From: CAYXTC01 sp964468405
GTDB lineage: Bacteria; Patescibacteriota; Minisyncoccia; Minisyncoccales; GWA2-38-27
Direction of reading: 5' to 3'
Length of the DNA stretch: 46,043 nucleotides
NCBI GenBank assembly: GCA_964468405.1
Contig: CAYXTC010000001.1
Span: 1-46,043, forward strand
The notes beneath the pieces are model-generated. The model saw only the letters and a list, made by a program, of their open reading frames with translations, had not been told where the DNA came from and ran no database searches. The translations under genes were made by a program, and so were the position numbers. Positions 16,206 through 25,107 of this stretch are shown piece by piece. The number at the start of each line of letters is the position of its first letter. Position 1 is the stretch's first letter.

Positions 16206-16967
16206 TTATCTTCTTAAAAAGTTAATGAATAACTCAACAAGCTCCTCCGGCTCTTCCAGGTGGGGGCTGTGGCCTCTTTTGGGAAGAACTTTTAGTTCGG
16301 AGTTTTTAATCTTTTTATTAAAAAAATGTGACTGCTTCACAGGAACCATTCTGTCTTTTTTGCCCCAAATAATCAAGGTCTTCGCTTTAATTTTTTTTAA
16401 ATAAGGAGAAAGGTCTTCCTCAATGACCCTTCTAAAGGTTTCTTTCATGACCCCTTTGACCTTAACATAGTCTCTTCTCCTTAATAACAGATAAACGATC
16501 TTCCTTGATAAGTTCTTTAAACTATCTGAGAAAAAAAACCTTTTTCCTGTTTTTACTGCAAATTTAATAATTCTGTTTTTGGCGTCTGTTTTTCCAAGCA
16601 CTCCGGCGGGTGAACATAAAATCATTTTGCTAACCTTTTTGGGTTTGGTAGCAGACATCTTTATTGCAATTCTTCCTCCAAAGGAATGCGCAATCAAATA
16701 GACATTTTTAATTTTTAGGTGATCCAAAAAAGCAATTGTCCATTTTAGGTAGTCTGAAACATTCCAGGGATCATCCGGAGAATCGCTTTTGCCAAAACCA
16801 GGCAGGTCCGGACAAATTGTTTTGTACCTTAGAGAAAGAACTTTCTGAACCTGCGTCCAAGAGTCAGAAGACCCTCCCCATCCGTGTAAAATTAAAAGCG
16901 GCTCTCCTTCCCCGCTAATTTTGTAATTTATCTGAAGATCGCCGATTTTCTCTTTTTTCTCTGTCAT
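16206..16967 (-). CDS. Alpha/beta-fold hydrolase
   Basis: The 253-aa alpha/beta hydrolase has the oxyanion motif LHGWGGSSDSW (27-37), the nucleophile elbow AHSFGG with Ser near residue 96, the acid in WGKKDRMVP, and the histidine in RGHSPHLEEPEE near the C-terminus. All triad members are present. The substrate is unknown; esterase or lactonase activity is typical. It sits between serS and murF in a tightly packed operon with gaps of 1-6 nt. Confidence 0.9.
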   Translation of the reverse strand: MTEKKEKIGDLQINYKISGEGEPLLILHGWGGSSDSWTQVQKVLSLRYKTICPDLPGFGKSDSPDDPWNVSDYLKWTIAFLDHLKIKNVYLIAHSFGGRIAIKMSATKPKKVSKMILCSPAGVLGKTDAKNRIIKFAVKTGKRFFFSDSLKNLSRKIVYLLLRRRDYVKVKGVMKETFRRVIEEDLSPYLKKIKAKTLIIWGKKDRMVPVKQSHFFNKKIKNSELKVLPKRGHSPHLEEPEELVELFINFLRR

Positions 16968-16973
16968 GGCCTT

Positions 16974-18242
16974 CTATTTTATGACCTTAAAGTTAAGGTA
17001 TTTCTGAAGGACAAAAGGGACTTTAATGCTTCCGTCTTTTTGCTGATAATTTTCAATAATGGCGATTAAGGTTCTCCCTATGGCAAAAGCGGTCCCGTTA
17101 AGGGTATGAACAAATTTTGTTTTATTGTCTTTCTTATCCTTATACTTTATACCCAATCTTCTAGATTGAAAATCTGTACACAAAGAACATGAGTGGGTCT
17201 CTCGATATTTATTCTGGCCCGGCATCCAAGATTCAATATCATGAGTCATAGAGGAGGGTCTGGACAGGTCGCCGGTACAAAGTTGCATTACTCTATAGGG
17301 AATCTTCAATTCTTTCATTAGTTCCTCTCCCAGATTGAGTATTATCTTGTGTTCTTCCTTAGAATTATCTGGATGGGAGAAACTAAACATTTCCACCTTA
17401 TCAAATTGATGAACCCTTAATATTCCTTTTGTATCTTTTCCGTAAGAACCTGCTTCTTCTCTAAAACAAGTAGAAAAACCAATATATCTTTTGGGAAGAT
17501 CTTCCTCTTTAAAAACCTCGTCTTTGTGCATGGGGCCTATTGACTGTTCTGCAGTTCCTACCAAAAAAAGATTATCTTTATCCAAATAATATCTTTCCGC
17601 CAAATCTTCCTCTGTATCTATGTACCCCATACCCCACATCATTTCAGGCCTTATTAAAACAGGGGGGATAATGGGTTGGAAGCCTTCTTTGGAGACAAGA
17701 TCAAAAGCAAGCCTAACTAGAGCAAACTCCATCTGGGCCAGTTCTCCTTTAAGATATCCGAACCTGCTTCCTGAAACCTTGGCAGCCCTTTTAATATCAA
17801 TTAACCCCCCGTTTTCAGTTAAAGCAAGGTAGTCTTTGGGCTTAAAATTAAAATTAGGTTTTTTACCCTCTTCTCTTAAAACAACGTTGTCGCATTCCGC
17901 TTTCCCAACAGGTACCTCCGCCTGACAGAGATTAGGAATCTTAGAGGCCAGCTCGTTATATTCTTTTTCCTTGTCTCTCAGTTTATCATTAATAGCTTCT
18001 TCTTTATGGTCAATTTTCTGCATTTCCTTAATGATCTTCTTCTTCTCCTCTTCTTCTTTGATCTGGGGAATGTTCTTGGTTGCTTTATTCTTCTCTGCTC
18101 TCAGTTCTTCCACTTGCTGTAGAAGATTTCTCCTTTGTTTATCAATCTTTAAAAGGCGTCCAATATCAAGGTCTACTCCCCTCTTTTGGCAGTTTTCTTT
18201 TATTTTCTCCCTATTTTCTCTTATAAAATTAATGTCTAACAT
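16974..18242 (-). CDS. serS: Seryl-tRNA synthetase
   Basis: The 422-aa class II synthetase charges tRNA-Ser. It has an N-terminal antiparallel coiled coil (about 30-110, K/E-rich) that grips the tRNA long arm, then a catalytic core with GTAEQSIGPMHKDEV, motif 2 FREEAGSYGKDTKGILRVHQF, and motif 3 LNGTAFAIGRTLIAIIENYQ. Length is normal. It begins 1 nt after lysS ends. Confidence 0.98.
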   Translation of the reverse strand: MLDINFIRENREKIKENCQKRGVDLDIGRLLKIDKQRRNLLQQVEELRAEKNKATKNIPQIKEEEEKKKIIKEMQKIDHKEEAINDKLRDKEKEYNELASKIPNLCQAEVPVGKAECDNVVLREEGKKPNFNFKPKDYLALTENGGLIDIKRAAKVSGSRFGYLKGELAQMEFALVRLAFDLVSKEGFQPIIPPVLIRPEMMWGMGYIDTEEDLAERYYLDKDNLFLVGTAEQSIGPMHKDEVFKEEDLPKRYIGFSTCFREEAGSYGKDTKGILRVHQFDKVEMFSFSHPDNSKEEHKIILNLGEELMKELKIPYRVMQLCTGDLSRPSSMTHDIESWMPGQNKYRETHSCSLCTDFQSRRLGIKYKDKKDNKTKFVHTLNGTAFAIGRTLIAIIENYQQKDGSIKVPFVLQKYLNFKVIK

Positions 18243-18243
18243 T

Positions 18244-19704
18244 TTATGACCTAGGTTTCATTGTGGGAAACAAAATGGCTTCTCTTAAAGAATGGGAGTC
18301 AGTCAATAGGGCTACTAGCCGGTCAATGCCCATCCCAAAACCTGCCGCCGGAGGCATACCGTACTCTAGGGCCTCAATAAAGTCTTTATCCATTCTCTGG
18401 GCCTCTTCAAACCCTTGTTTGAATATCTTTTCTTGCTCTCGAAATCTTTCTTTTTGAAGAGACGAATCATTGAGTTCGGAGAAGGCCTTTACTATTTCTA
18501 TGCCTCCTGCAATTAACTGAAAACTTCCTGACTTCTTTGGGTCTTTATCTAGGGGCTTGGCTAGAGGAAAGGCAGAAGAGGGGTAATGGATTACAAAGGT
18601 GGGCTGGATTATCTTGGGCAGACATACTTTTTTATAGACCTCATCTGCTATTTCAAATTTGCCCCCTTTAGCCTCAAGATCCATCTCTTTTGCCTTTTTC
18701 TGGAGAACGTTCAAGTGAACTCCCTCCAAGTCTATGCCTGTGTGTTTTTTAAACAACTCAGAAAATTCAATCCTGGGCCAGGGTTTTTTGAAGTTAATAG
18801 TTTCCTCCCCGTATTTAATTTTTGTTTTTCCAAATAAGTTTTTTAATAAAGAAGAAAGCATTTCTTCTGTTAGTTTCATCAGATCTTTATAGTCAGCATA
18901 AGCCCAGTAAAATTCCAACATAGTAAAGTCGGGGTTATGAAACCTGTCTATGCCCTCGTTTCTGAAACACTTTCCGATCTCGTAAACTTTTTCAAACCCA
19001 CCAACCAATAATCTTTTTAAATAAAGTTCGGGAGAAATTCTCAAATAAAGTTCAAGATTTAAGGCATTCAGACGAGTCTTAAAGGGTTTGGCAGAAGCCC
19101 CTCCGTAGACAGGCTGAAGTATTGGGGTTTCCACTTCTAAGAAATCTTTTTTCTCCAAGAATTGCCTTATCTCTTTTATTATATTAGACCTTACTTCAAA
19201 CTTATCTTTTGTCTCTTCGTTAAATATTAGATCCAAATAACGCTTTCTGTACCTTTCCTCTACATCTTTTATGCCGTGCCATTTTTCAGGAAGGGGCAGC
19301 AAGGACTTGGCCAGCATTTTGTAATCTTGACATTCAAGGGTTTTTTCACCTCTTTTGGTCTTGATTAAAACACCCCTGAATTCCGCAAAGTCTCCTATGT
19401 CAAAGTTTTCTAGAAAGAAACCATATCCCTTTTCTCCTAAATTGTCTTTTCGAATCATCACCTGAATTTTAGCGGTTCCGTCTTTAATGTGTGAGAATGC
19501 CAGGGCGCCGTGTTGCCTCAGAGACATTATTCTCCCCGCCAATATTATTTCTTTTTCCGCCTTTGAAATCTTGGAAAATTTATCAAGCGCCTCCTGGCAG
19601 GTATGGGTTCTTTTATTTTTTAAGGGGTAAACCAAATGTCCGGCCGATTCAAGGGCCTTTTTCTTTTTCAACCTCCTTTTTTTAATCTCTTCAACGGTTC
19701 CCAT
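18244..19704 (-). CDS. lysS: Lysyl-tRNA synthetase (class II)
   Basis: The 486-aa class II LysRS charges tRNA-Lys. It has an OB-fold anticodon-binding domain (about 55-150), the motif 1 to 2 region FRNEGIDRFHNPDFTMLEFYWAY, and the C-terminal motif 3 FGMGIDRLVALL. It is the first gene of the operon lysS-serS-hydrolase-murF-degT-small ORF. Its ATG is 8 nt after a good -10 box, so a leaderless or nearly leaderless mRNA is expected. The matching tRNA-Lys(TTT) is in this window. Confidence 0.98.
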   Translation of the reverse strand: MGTVEEIKKRRLKKKKALESAGHLVYPLKNKRTHTCQEALDKFSKISKAEKEIILAGRIMSLRQHGALAFSHIKDGTAKIQVMIRKDNLGEKGYGFFLENFDIGDFAEFRGVLIKTKRGEKTLECQDYKMLAKSLLPLPEKWHGIKDVEERYRKRYLDLIFNEETKDKFEVRSNIIKEIRQFLEKKDFLEVETPILQPVYGGASAKPFKTRLNALNLELYLRISPELYLKRLLVGGFEKVYEIGKCFRNEGIDRFHNPDFTMLEFYWAYADYKDLMKLTEEMLSSLLKNLFGKTKIKYGEETINFKKPWPRIEFSELFKKHTGIDLEGVHLNVLQKKAKEMDLEAKGGKFEIADEVYKKVCLPKIIQPTFVIHYPSSAFPLAKPLDKDPKKSGSFQLIAGGIEIVKAFSELNDSSLQKERFREQEKIFKQGFEEAQRMDKDFIEALEYGMPPAAGFGMGIDRLVALLTDSHSLREAILFPTMKPRS

Positions 19705-19712
19705 ATTAAACT

Positions 19713-19741
19713 ATTTTACACTCTTTCGAGGGTAAGGTCAA
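19713..19741 (-). promoter_or_regulatory. Promoter of the lysS operon
   Basis: TTGACC (19736-19741), 17-bp spacer, TAAAAT (19713-19718), 8 nt before the lysS ATG. Confidence 0.8.
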
Positions 19742-19743
19742 AA

Positions 19744-20697
19744 TTAAAAATAGGGCTGATAATCTTTAGAGATTTTAAATTTAACAGGGTTAACTCCGCC
19801 GATCTCTTTATTTCTTATCCTAACCTCTAGTAAAAGGCCTTCCATTGTTCTTTCTGAAAAATACTGATCAAATACAAAGTTTCCCAAACTATAGGCGATC
19901 CAGCCCCCTTTGTACTCCTCTATTGGCTGTATCACGTGGGGATGATGCCCTAAAACAAGGTCTGCACCGGCATCAATCGCCAAGCGGGAGAATCTCTTCT
20001 GGGTTTCATTGGGGAGACCTTTATACTCTTCTCCAAAATGAAAAGAAACAATTACTACGTCGCTATTTTGTTCCGCTCTTTCTATATCCTCTTCTATTGA
20101 CTCATCAAGCCAATTGATACCAGATCTTTCCCCTTTTGAGGACCAGTAGGGAGACCCTTGATTATTATATGCCAGAAAACAGACTTCAGTATCCCCTACT
20201 CTTTTTACAACCCCCTGCCCTGACTCCTGTTCTGTAAAGCCGCCTCCGACATAGGAAATTCCTGATTCTCTAATCCTTTTAAAACTGTCCTCCATGGCCT
20301 CTCTTCCATAGTCAAATACGTGATTGTTGGCTACAGAGACTACATCAAACCCGGCATAAGAAAGCCCCTTTATCGCTTTAGGATCTGCCCTAAAAGAATA
20401 AATGCTTCCTATTTTTTCTCCTTTGTCTGAAATTACGCTTTCAAGGTTGCCAAAGAGAATATCTGCTCGTTTTAGATAAGAAGAGATTCTCAAAAAGGGA
20501 AATTTAAAGTTGCCTCGGGCTTTTTGCTCTACGCCTCGATTCAGCATAATGTCCCCTACTGCCATCACAACAATATCCCTGTTTCCTTTTTTAAAAGGCA
20601 GAGGTTGTTTTTCTTGAAAGAAATAGAAAGGAAGAAGCGCAAAAAAAGCCGCGCTGGAAAGCCCGACTATCAAGAATATAATAAGTCTTTTATTCAT
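19744..20697 (-). CDS. CapA-family extracytoplasmic phosphoesterase-like protein
   Basis: The 317-aa product has an N-terminal membrane anchor (about 4-25) followed by a CapA/PgsA metallophosphatase-like domain. The metal-site sequences AVGDIMLNRG, FGNLESVIS, VANNHVFDYG and FHFGEEY...GHHPHVIQPIE are all present. The family is linked to poly-gamma-glutamate or capsule synthesis, but many members have no known role. The ATG overlaps the murG stop by 4 nt, tying it to wall synthesis. Confidence 0.88.
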   Translation of the reverse strand: MNKRLIIFLIVGLSSAAFFALLPFYFFQEKQPLPFKKGNRDIVVMAVGDIMLNRGVEQKARGNFKFPFLRISSYLKRADILFGNLESVISDKGEKIGSIYSFRADPKAIKGLSYAGFDVVSVANNHVFDYGREAMEDSFKRIRESGISYVGGGFTEQESGQGVVKRVGDTEVCFLAYNNQGSPYWSSKGERSGINWLDESIEEDIERAEQNSDVVIVSFHFGEEYKGLPNETQKRFSRLAIDAGADLVLGHHPHVIQPIEEYKGGWIAYSLGNFVFDQYFSERTMEGLLLEVRIRNKEIGGVNPVKFKISKDYQPYF

Positions 20698-21812
20698 TGA
20701 GTAAGATATTCAACTAGATATTCTGCCACTATCTTGGCAGCATCGGGCTTGGATAAGTTTCTGGCCTTTTCCCCCATTTTCTCCATCTCCTTAGGTTTGG
20801 AGAATAAATACTCAAGACGCTCCATTAAAAAATGAGGGGTGAAATTAAGTTCTTCCATGACAATAGCTGCCCCATTTGCAGAATAGGCATAAGCGTTCTT
20901 TACTTGGTGGTCTTGAGCAGAGTTGGCTAAGGGAATCAAAATGCTGGGTTTGCCTACCGATGCAATCTCAAAGATGCTCCCCGCCCCGCTCCTGCTTACT
21001 ATGATATCTGAGGCTTTATAAACATGGGGCAGCTCGTTCTCATTAAGAAACTCAACAGGGTGGTAGTATTTTCCCTGATCCTCTTTCATTATTACCTTAG
21101 CCTCTGCCGAAACCTGGGCAAAGTTAGTCCTGCCGGTCTGATGGATTATTTCAAACCTTTCCAGCAACCCGGGCAGGACAGCCAGAATAACGTTGTTCAC
21201 TTTTTGAGCGCCCTGGGATCCTCCCATAATCAAAATTAAAGGCTTTTCTCCAGTAAGAGAAAACATCTCCCGGGCCTTTTTTTTGTCTCCATTATAAATC
21301 TCTTCTCTGATAGGATTTCCCACAGAGAGTATTTTTTCTGCAGGAAAATATCCTGTTTTTTCTACCGGAAAAGCAGTAAAAACCTCCATAGCCATTTTGC
21401 TTACGATCTTGTTTGCTAGGCCGGGAACTACGTCTGATTCGTGAAGAATAATCGGAGTAAGCAAAACCCAACCAGCTATTGCGCTGGGCACTGATCCGTA
21501 GCCCCCTTTACTGAAAATCAGGTCGGGAGAGATAACAAAGATATAGTAAAATGCCTGAAAAAAACCAACCGGCGCCTTAAAAACAAGATCTACAATATTT
21601 TTAAGAGAAAAATATCTTCTTAGTTTCCCGGCAAAAATCTGCTTTACTTCTATCCCTTCCTGGGCGAGCAAAGAAGCGGAAAACTCATCCTTGGGGCCTA
21701 TATAATAGAATTTTATATTTTTTGCTTTGGGGTTTTCTTTGATTTTGCGGACAATGGCAATAATGGGAAAAACATGTCCAGCAGTTCCCCCGCCGGTAAA
21801 AAGAATATTCAT
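20694..21812 (-). CDS. murG: Undecaprenyl-diphospho-muramoylpentapeptide N-acetylglucosaminyltransferase MurG
   Basis: The 372-aa GT-B enzyme converts lipid I to lipid II at the inner membrane face. It has the N-terminal glycine-rich loop GGGTAGHVFP, the SKGGYGSVPSAIAG block, the GGSQGAQKVN donor-domain loop, and the nucleotide-sugar-binding SRSGAGSIFEIASVGKPSILIPL sequence, all typical of MurG. ATG 21812 follows a TATAAT box by 10 nt, so the leader is very short. It is coupled to the CapA-like gene. Confidence 0.97.
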   Translation of the reverse strand: MNILFTGGGTAGHVFPIIAIVRKIKENPKAKNIKFYYIGPKDEFSASLLAQEGIEVKQIFAGKLRRYFSLKNIVDLVFKAPVGFFQAFYYIFVISPDLIFSKGGYGSVPSAIAGWVLLTPIILHESDVVPGLANKIVSKMAMEVFTAFPVEKTGYFPAEKILSVGNPIREEIYNGDKKKAREMFSLTGEKPLILIMGGSQGAQKVNNVILAVLPGLLERFEIIHQTGRTNFAQVSAEAKVIMKEDQGKYYHPVEFLNENELPHVYKASDIIVSRSGAGSIFEIASVGKPSILIPLANSAQDHQVKNAYAYSANGAAIVMEELNFTPHFLMERLEYLFSKPKEMEKMGEKARNLSKPDAAKIVAEYLVEYLTQ

Positions 21813-21822
21813 AACACTCTAT

Positions 21823-21828
21823 ATTATA
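21823..21828 (-). promoter_or_regulatory. -10 element before murG
   Basis: Perfect TATAAT in the 24-bp gap after ftsW, 10 nt before ATG. A convincing -35 box is not visible. Confidence 0.5.
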
Positions 21829-21836
21829 TCACATTT

Positions 21837-22928
21837 TTAACTCTTGGAAACCTTCAAAACCAAGGATACAGCCACCAGTTCCACGAGTATATGGGAACCC
21901 CCTAAGGTAATAAAAGGAAGCGGGATTCCTGTTAGGGGCACCAACCGAATCATAGCCCCGATATTGATAAAGGCCTGAAGACAAATCCAGGTACCCACTC
22001 CCATTACAAGCAATTTGTTAAAGTTGTCTTTGTTCTTCCGGGCAATTACAAAAACACGCCAAAAGAATAGAATAAAGGCTGCGACAAGCAAAACAGAGCC
22101 CACGAAACCAACCTCTTCTGCAAAAACTGCGAATATGGAGTCTGACATAGCCTTGGGTAAAAACCCGTATTTTTGCTGAGAGGCTCCAAGGCCCACTCCA
22201 AAAATACCCCCAGAACCCACTGCGATAAGAGCCTGTTTAATATGATAACCAAGGCCCATGGGATCCTTTTTGGATCCCAGAAATATCGCTAAACGGCTTA
22301 TCCGATAACCTGCGTATTTTATAAGTATTATTGTAGCGGCCGCCCCTGAAGAAAAGAAGATGGCAGAATGCCAAAGAGGAGTTTCAGAAAGAAAATAAAC
22401 AACCAGGGCGCTTCCGAAAATTACTCCCCAGGTACTGAGATCTGACTGGATGCCTAAAGCAAGTGTTATGAGGCCCATTATTACTATAAAAGGAAGGAGG
22501 GTCGGCTTTTTCTGTTTAGAGCCGGTCCTGCTGGCCAGCCAGGCGGCAAGATAGATTATGGTGGTCAGTTTTAAAAATTCAGCGGGCTGTAAGGCAAAGA
22601 AGTGAAGATTAAGCCATCGGGCAGCACCACCTGCGCTAAAGCCAAGTCCGGGGATAAATACCAAAAACATTAACAACAGGTTCCCCAATACTAAAAAGAA
22701 AGAGGCTTTTCTTATTCTTTCCAAGCCCATTTTAAAAACAATGAGCCCCAAAATTACACCAGGTAGGAGGCCGTAGAGAATCTGGTGGAATAAATAACGG
22801 GTACTGTTCCCTGCCACTTCCTGGGATCTGATAGCCGAAACCTCAGCCAGTATCATCAACCCCAAGAGAATAAAAAAAGCGGTAATAACTAAAAGAAAAT
22901 AATCGATATGCTTTTTTTTCTTAGCCAT
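21837..22928 (-). CDS. ftsW: Lipid II polymerase FtsW (SEDS family)
   Basis: The 363-aa product has about ten membrane helices and the SEDS signatures FIPGLGFSAGGAARWL, LQPAEFLKL and the C-terminal GIPLPFITLGGSHILVELVA. It polymerises lipid II glycan strands at the division site with a partner PBP. Neighbours murD and murG support FtsW over RodA. It overlaps murD by 8 nt. Confidence 0.95.
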   Translation of the reverse strand: MAKKKKHIDYFLLVITAFFILLGLMILAEVSAIRSQEVAGNSTRYLFHQILYGLLPGVILGLIVFKMGLERIRKASFFLVLGNLLLMFLVFIPGLGFSAGGAARWLNLHFFALQPAEFLKLTTIIYLAAWLASRTGSKQKKPTLLPFIVIMGLITLALGIQSDLSTWGVIFGSALVVYFLSETPLWHSAIFFSSGAAATIILIKYAGYRISRLAIFLGSKKDPMGLGYHIKQALIAVGSGGIFGVGLGASQQKYGFLPKAMSDSIFAVFAEEVGFVGSVLLVAAFILFFWRVFVIARKNKDNFNKLLVMGVGTWICLQAFINIGAMIRLVPLTGIPLPFITLGGSHILVELVAVSLVLKVSKS

Positions 22929-24279
22929 TAGCCATTTTGTTAACGTTTTTAATAAACTGCTCGCCCCTGTCGAACTCGTTATTAAATAAATTAAAACTAG
23001 CAGCGCCGGGCGACATTAAAACAATATCTCCTTTTAATGCTTTTTGATGAGCTCTGCGCACGGCTTCTTCCATAGAGTTCACTAGAATTGAATCAACCCG
23101 GTTAATTTTCTTCTTAATCTCCTCTGAGGCAGAACCCGGCAGAAGAATAAGGCTTTTTACTCTTTGATCTATTTTCTCTGCCATCCTTCCATACTCCAAT
23201 CCCTTATCTTCCCCTCCTGCTATCAGAATTATTTCGCTCTTCTCATACCTCCTAAGGGCTGAGATAACGGCTTCGGGGATAGTGGCTGTGGTGTCGTTGA
23301 CGTACCTGATCCCCTCTTTCTCTAAAACTACCTCTTCCCTATCCTTGACGCCCGAAAAGGCAGAAAGCCCCTCCTCGATTTTCTTCTTTGGGATTTTCAT
23401 AATCTTGGCAACAGTGAGGGCTGCCAGAGCATTGGAAACATTATGTTCTCCTTTTATTCTAAGGTCTTTAACGTCAGCCAGAGCATCCTTTTCATCGTCA
23501 AAAAAGAATTTGTTTTCTTTTAGAAAGCAACCTGCGCCTTCTAAGGGTTTCTGCTCTTTGGAATAAAAAAATGTCTGACCCTCTCCCCCCATTTCCTTAA
23601 CCAAGGGGTCGTCATAATTAAGAATCAAAAAATCATTTGAATCCTGGTATTTATATATTTTCTTTTTCGCTTCAATATACTCTCCCATATTGGGATATCT
23701 GTTCAAATGATCAGGATAGATAGAGCAAACAACCGCTACCTGAGGAGATCTCCTCAGGTACTCCAGTTCAAAACTGGAAAGTTCCAAAACTACCCAGCTT
23801 TCTTTTTTCACTTCAGGCAAAATCTCCAGAGGAGAAACTCCAATATTACCCGCCAAAAACACGTCTTCTTTTTCCTTTTTTAAAATTTCATAAATAAAGG
23901 TGGAAATGGTGGACTTGCCCTTGGTGCCGGTAACTCCGATTATCAAAGATTCTGTTAAGTCGAAAAAGATGTTTACGTCAGTTTCTACGGGAATATTATT
24001 GTTCCAAGCAACATCTAAAAAAGAGGAGTCCTCGGGCACTCCGGGGTTTTTAATGATCAGATCTGCCTCTGCAAAGTCTTTTTCTCTGTGTCTTCCTAAA
24101 ACATATCTTATTGGAAAGTTTTTTAGTTTTTGGAGAGAAGAACTTAAATCTTCTTCTTTTTTAAGATCTGTAACTAAAACCTTGGCCCCTTCTCTGCAGA
24201 AGAACTTAGCAGCGCTCGCTCCTCCTCCATGCAGCCCCAATCCCATGATAACAACTTTTTTATCCTTAAAATCTTTCAT
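22921..24279 (-). CDS. murD: UDP-N-acetylmuramoylalanine--D-glutamate ligase MurD
   Basis: The 452-aa Mur ligase adds D-Glu to UDP-MurNAc-L-Ala. The N-terminal Rossmann-like domain (VVIMGLGLHGGGASAAKFF), the ATP loop GVTGTKGKSTIS, the SIYPDHLNRYPNMGEYI block and NDTTATIPEAVISAL are all as in MurD. It overlaps the murI stop by 4 nt; murI makes its D-Glu substrate, so the operon order follows the pathway. Confidence 0.97.
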   Translation of the reverse strand: MKDFKDKKVVIMGLGLHGGGASAAKFFCREGAKVLVTDLKKEEDLSSSLQKLKNFPIRYVLGRHREKDFAEADLIIKNPGVPEDSSFLDVAWNNNIPVETDVNIFFDLTESLIIGVTGTKGKSTISTFIYEILKKEKEDVFLAGNIGVSPLEILPEVKKESWVVLELSSFELEYLRRSPQVAVVCSIYPDHLNRYPNMGEYIEAKKKIYKYQDSNDFLILNYDDPLVKEMGGEGQTFFYSKEQKPLEGAGCFLKENKFFFDDEKDALADVKDLRIKGEHNVSNALAALTVAKIMKIPKKKIEEGLSAFSGVKDREEVVLEKEGIRYVNDTTATIPEAVISALRRYEKSEIILIAGGEDKGLEYGRMAEKIDQRVKSLILLPGSASEEIKKKINRVDSILVNSMEEAVRRAHQKALKGDIVLMSPGAASFNLFNNEFDRGEQFIKNVNKMANG

Positions 24280-25064
24280 GAAAGAGGTTTAACTATTGTC
24301 GGTTTTATTTCTTTGGGGAAGCACATCCTACTTATTTTTTTTAGGTTATAGGGTTTATCGCTGAAATAGAATTCATTCTCTTTCCCAGAACCTTTGTTCT
24401 GGAAGGCAGGGTTTTCCTTTAAAAAACCCTGCAGCTGGAAAGCCAAACTCTCGGCAGGGTTCACGATTTTGATATCATTACTCAAAACCTTGCGGATTAC
24501 TTTTTCTAAAAGAGGATAATGGGTACAGGCTAAGACTAAAGCCTCTATATTTTTTTCCTCTAAAGGTCTGAGATATTTTTTGATTATCTCTTCTGTCACT
24601 TTTTCTTTTGTCCACCCCTCTTCTACCAAGGGAACCAGCAAAGGACAGGCCATAGAATAAATTTTTAGGTCTGGGTTTTCTTTCAGTAGTTTCTGGTTAT
24701 AGGCCTTGCTTTCTATTGTTCCCGGCGTCCCTATAATCCCGATTCTTTTCTTGTCTAAGGAATTGATTTTTTTTACAACCGGGCTTACCATCTCAAAAAC
24801 AGGGACTTCTTTAAATCTTTCTTTAAGGTAACCAGAGGCCCAAGAAGAAGAGGTATTGCAGGCTATCACAATTAAATTAGCCCCCTTGTCCAAAAGCCAC
24901 TCTGTTATCTTCTCAGAGGACTTCTTTACGAAATTCTCTCCCTTTGTTCCGTAAGGGAGATGAGCGGTGTCGCCAAAATAAATAATTTTTCTCTCTGGCA
25001 GACGGTTAGTAATTTCTCGTACTACGGTCAACCCCCCTACACCAGAATCAAAAACGCCTATCAT
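24276..25064 (-). CDS. murI: Glutamate racemase
   Basis: The 262-aa racemase makes D-Glu from L-Glu for peptidoglycan. The catalytic cysteine blocks ACNTSSS and ACTHYPLLE and the N-terminal GVFDSGVGGLTVVREI motif are intact. It heads the murI-murD-ftsW operon. Its -10 box is 7 nt upstream of the ATG, so a leaderless transcript is likely. Confidence 0.97.
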   Translation of the reverse strand: MIGVFDSGVGGLTVVREITNRLPERKIIYFGDTAHLPYGTKGENFVKKSSEKITEWLLDKGANLIVIACNTSSSWASGYLKERFKEVPVFEMVSPVVKKINSLDKKRIGIIGTPGTIESKAYNQKLLKENPDLKIYSMACPLLVPLVEEGWTKEKVTEEIIKKYLRPLEEKNIEALVLACTHYPLLEKVIRKVLSNDIKIVNPAESLAFQLQGFLKENPAFQNKGSGKENEFYFSDKPYNLKKISRMCFPKEIKPTIVKPLS

Positions 25065-25071
25065 ATCTTAA

Positions 25072-25100
25072 AATATATCAAGATTTTATCCTTTTAGCAA
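25072..25100 (-). promoter_or_regulatory. Promoter of the murI-murD-ftsW operon
   Basis: TTGCTA (25095-25100), 17-bp spacer, TATATT (25072-25077), in the 43-bp gap after mraY. Confidence 0.55.
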
Positions 25101-25107
25101 AGGAATA

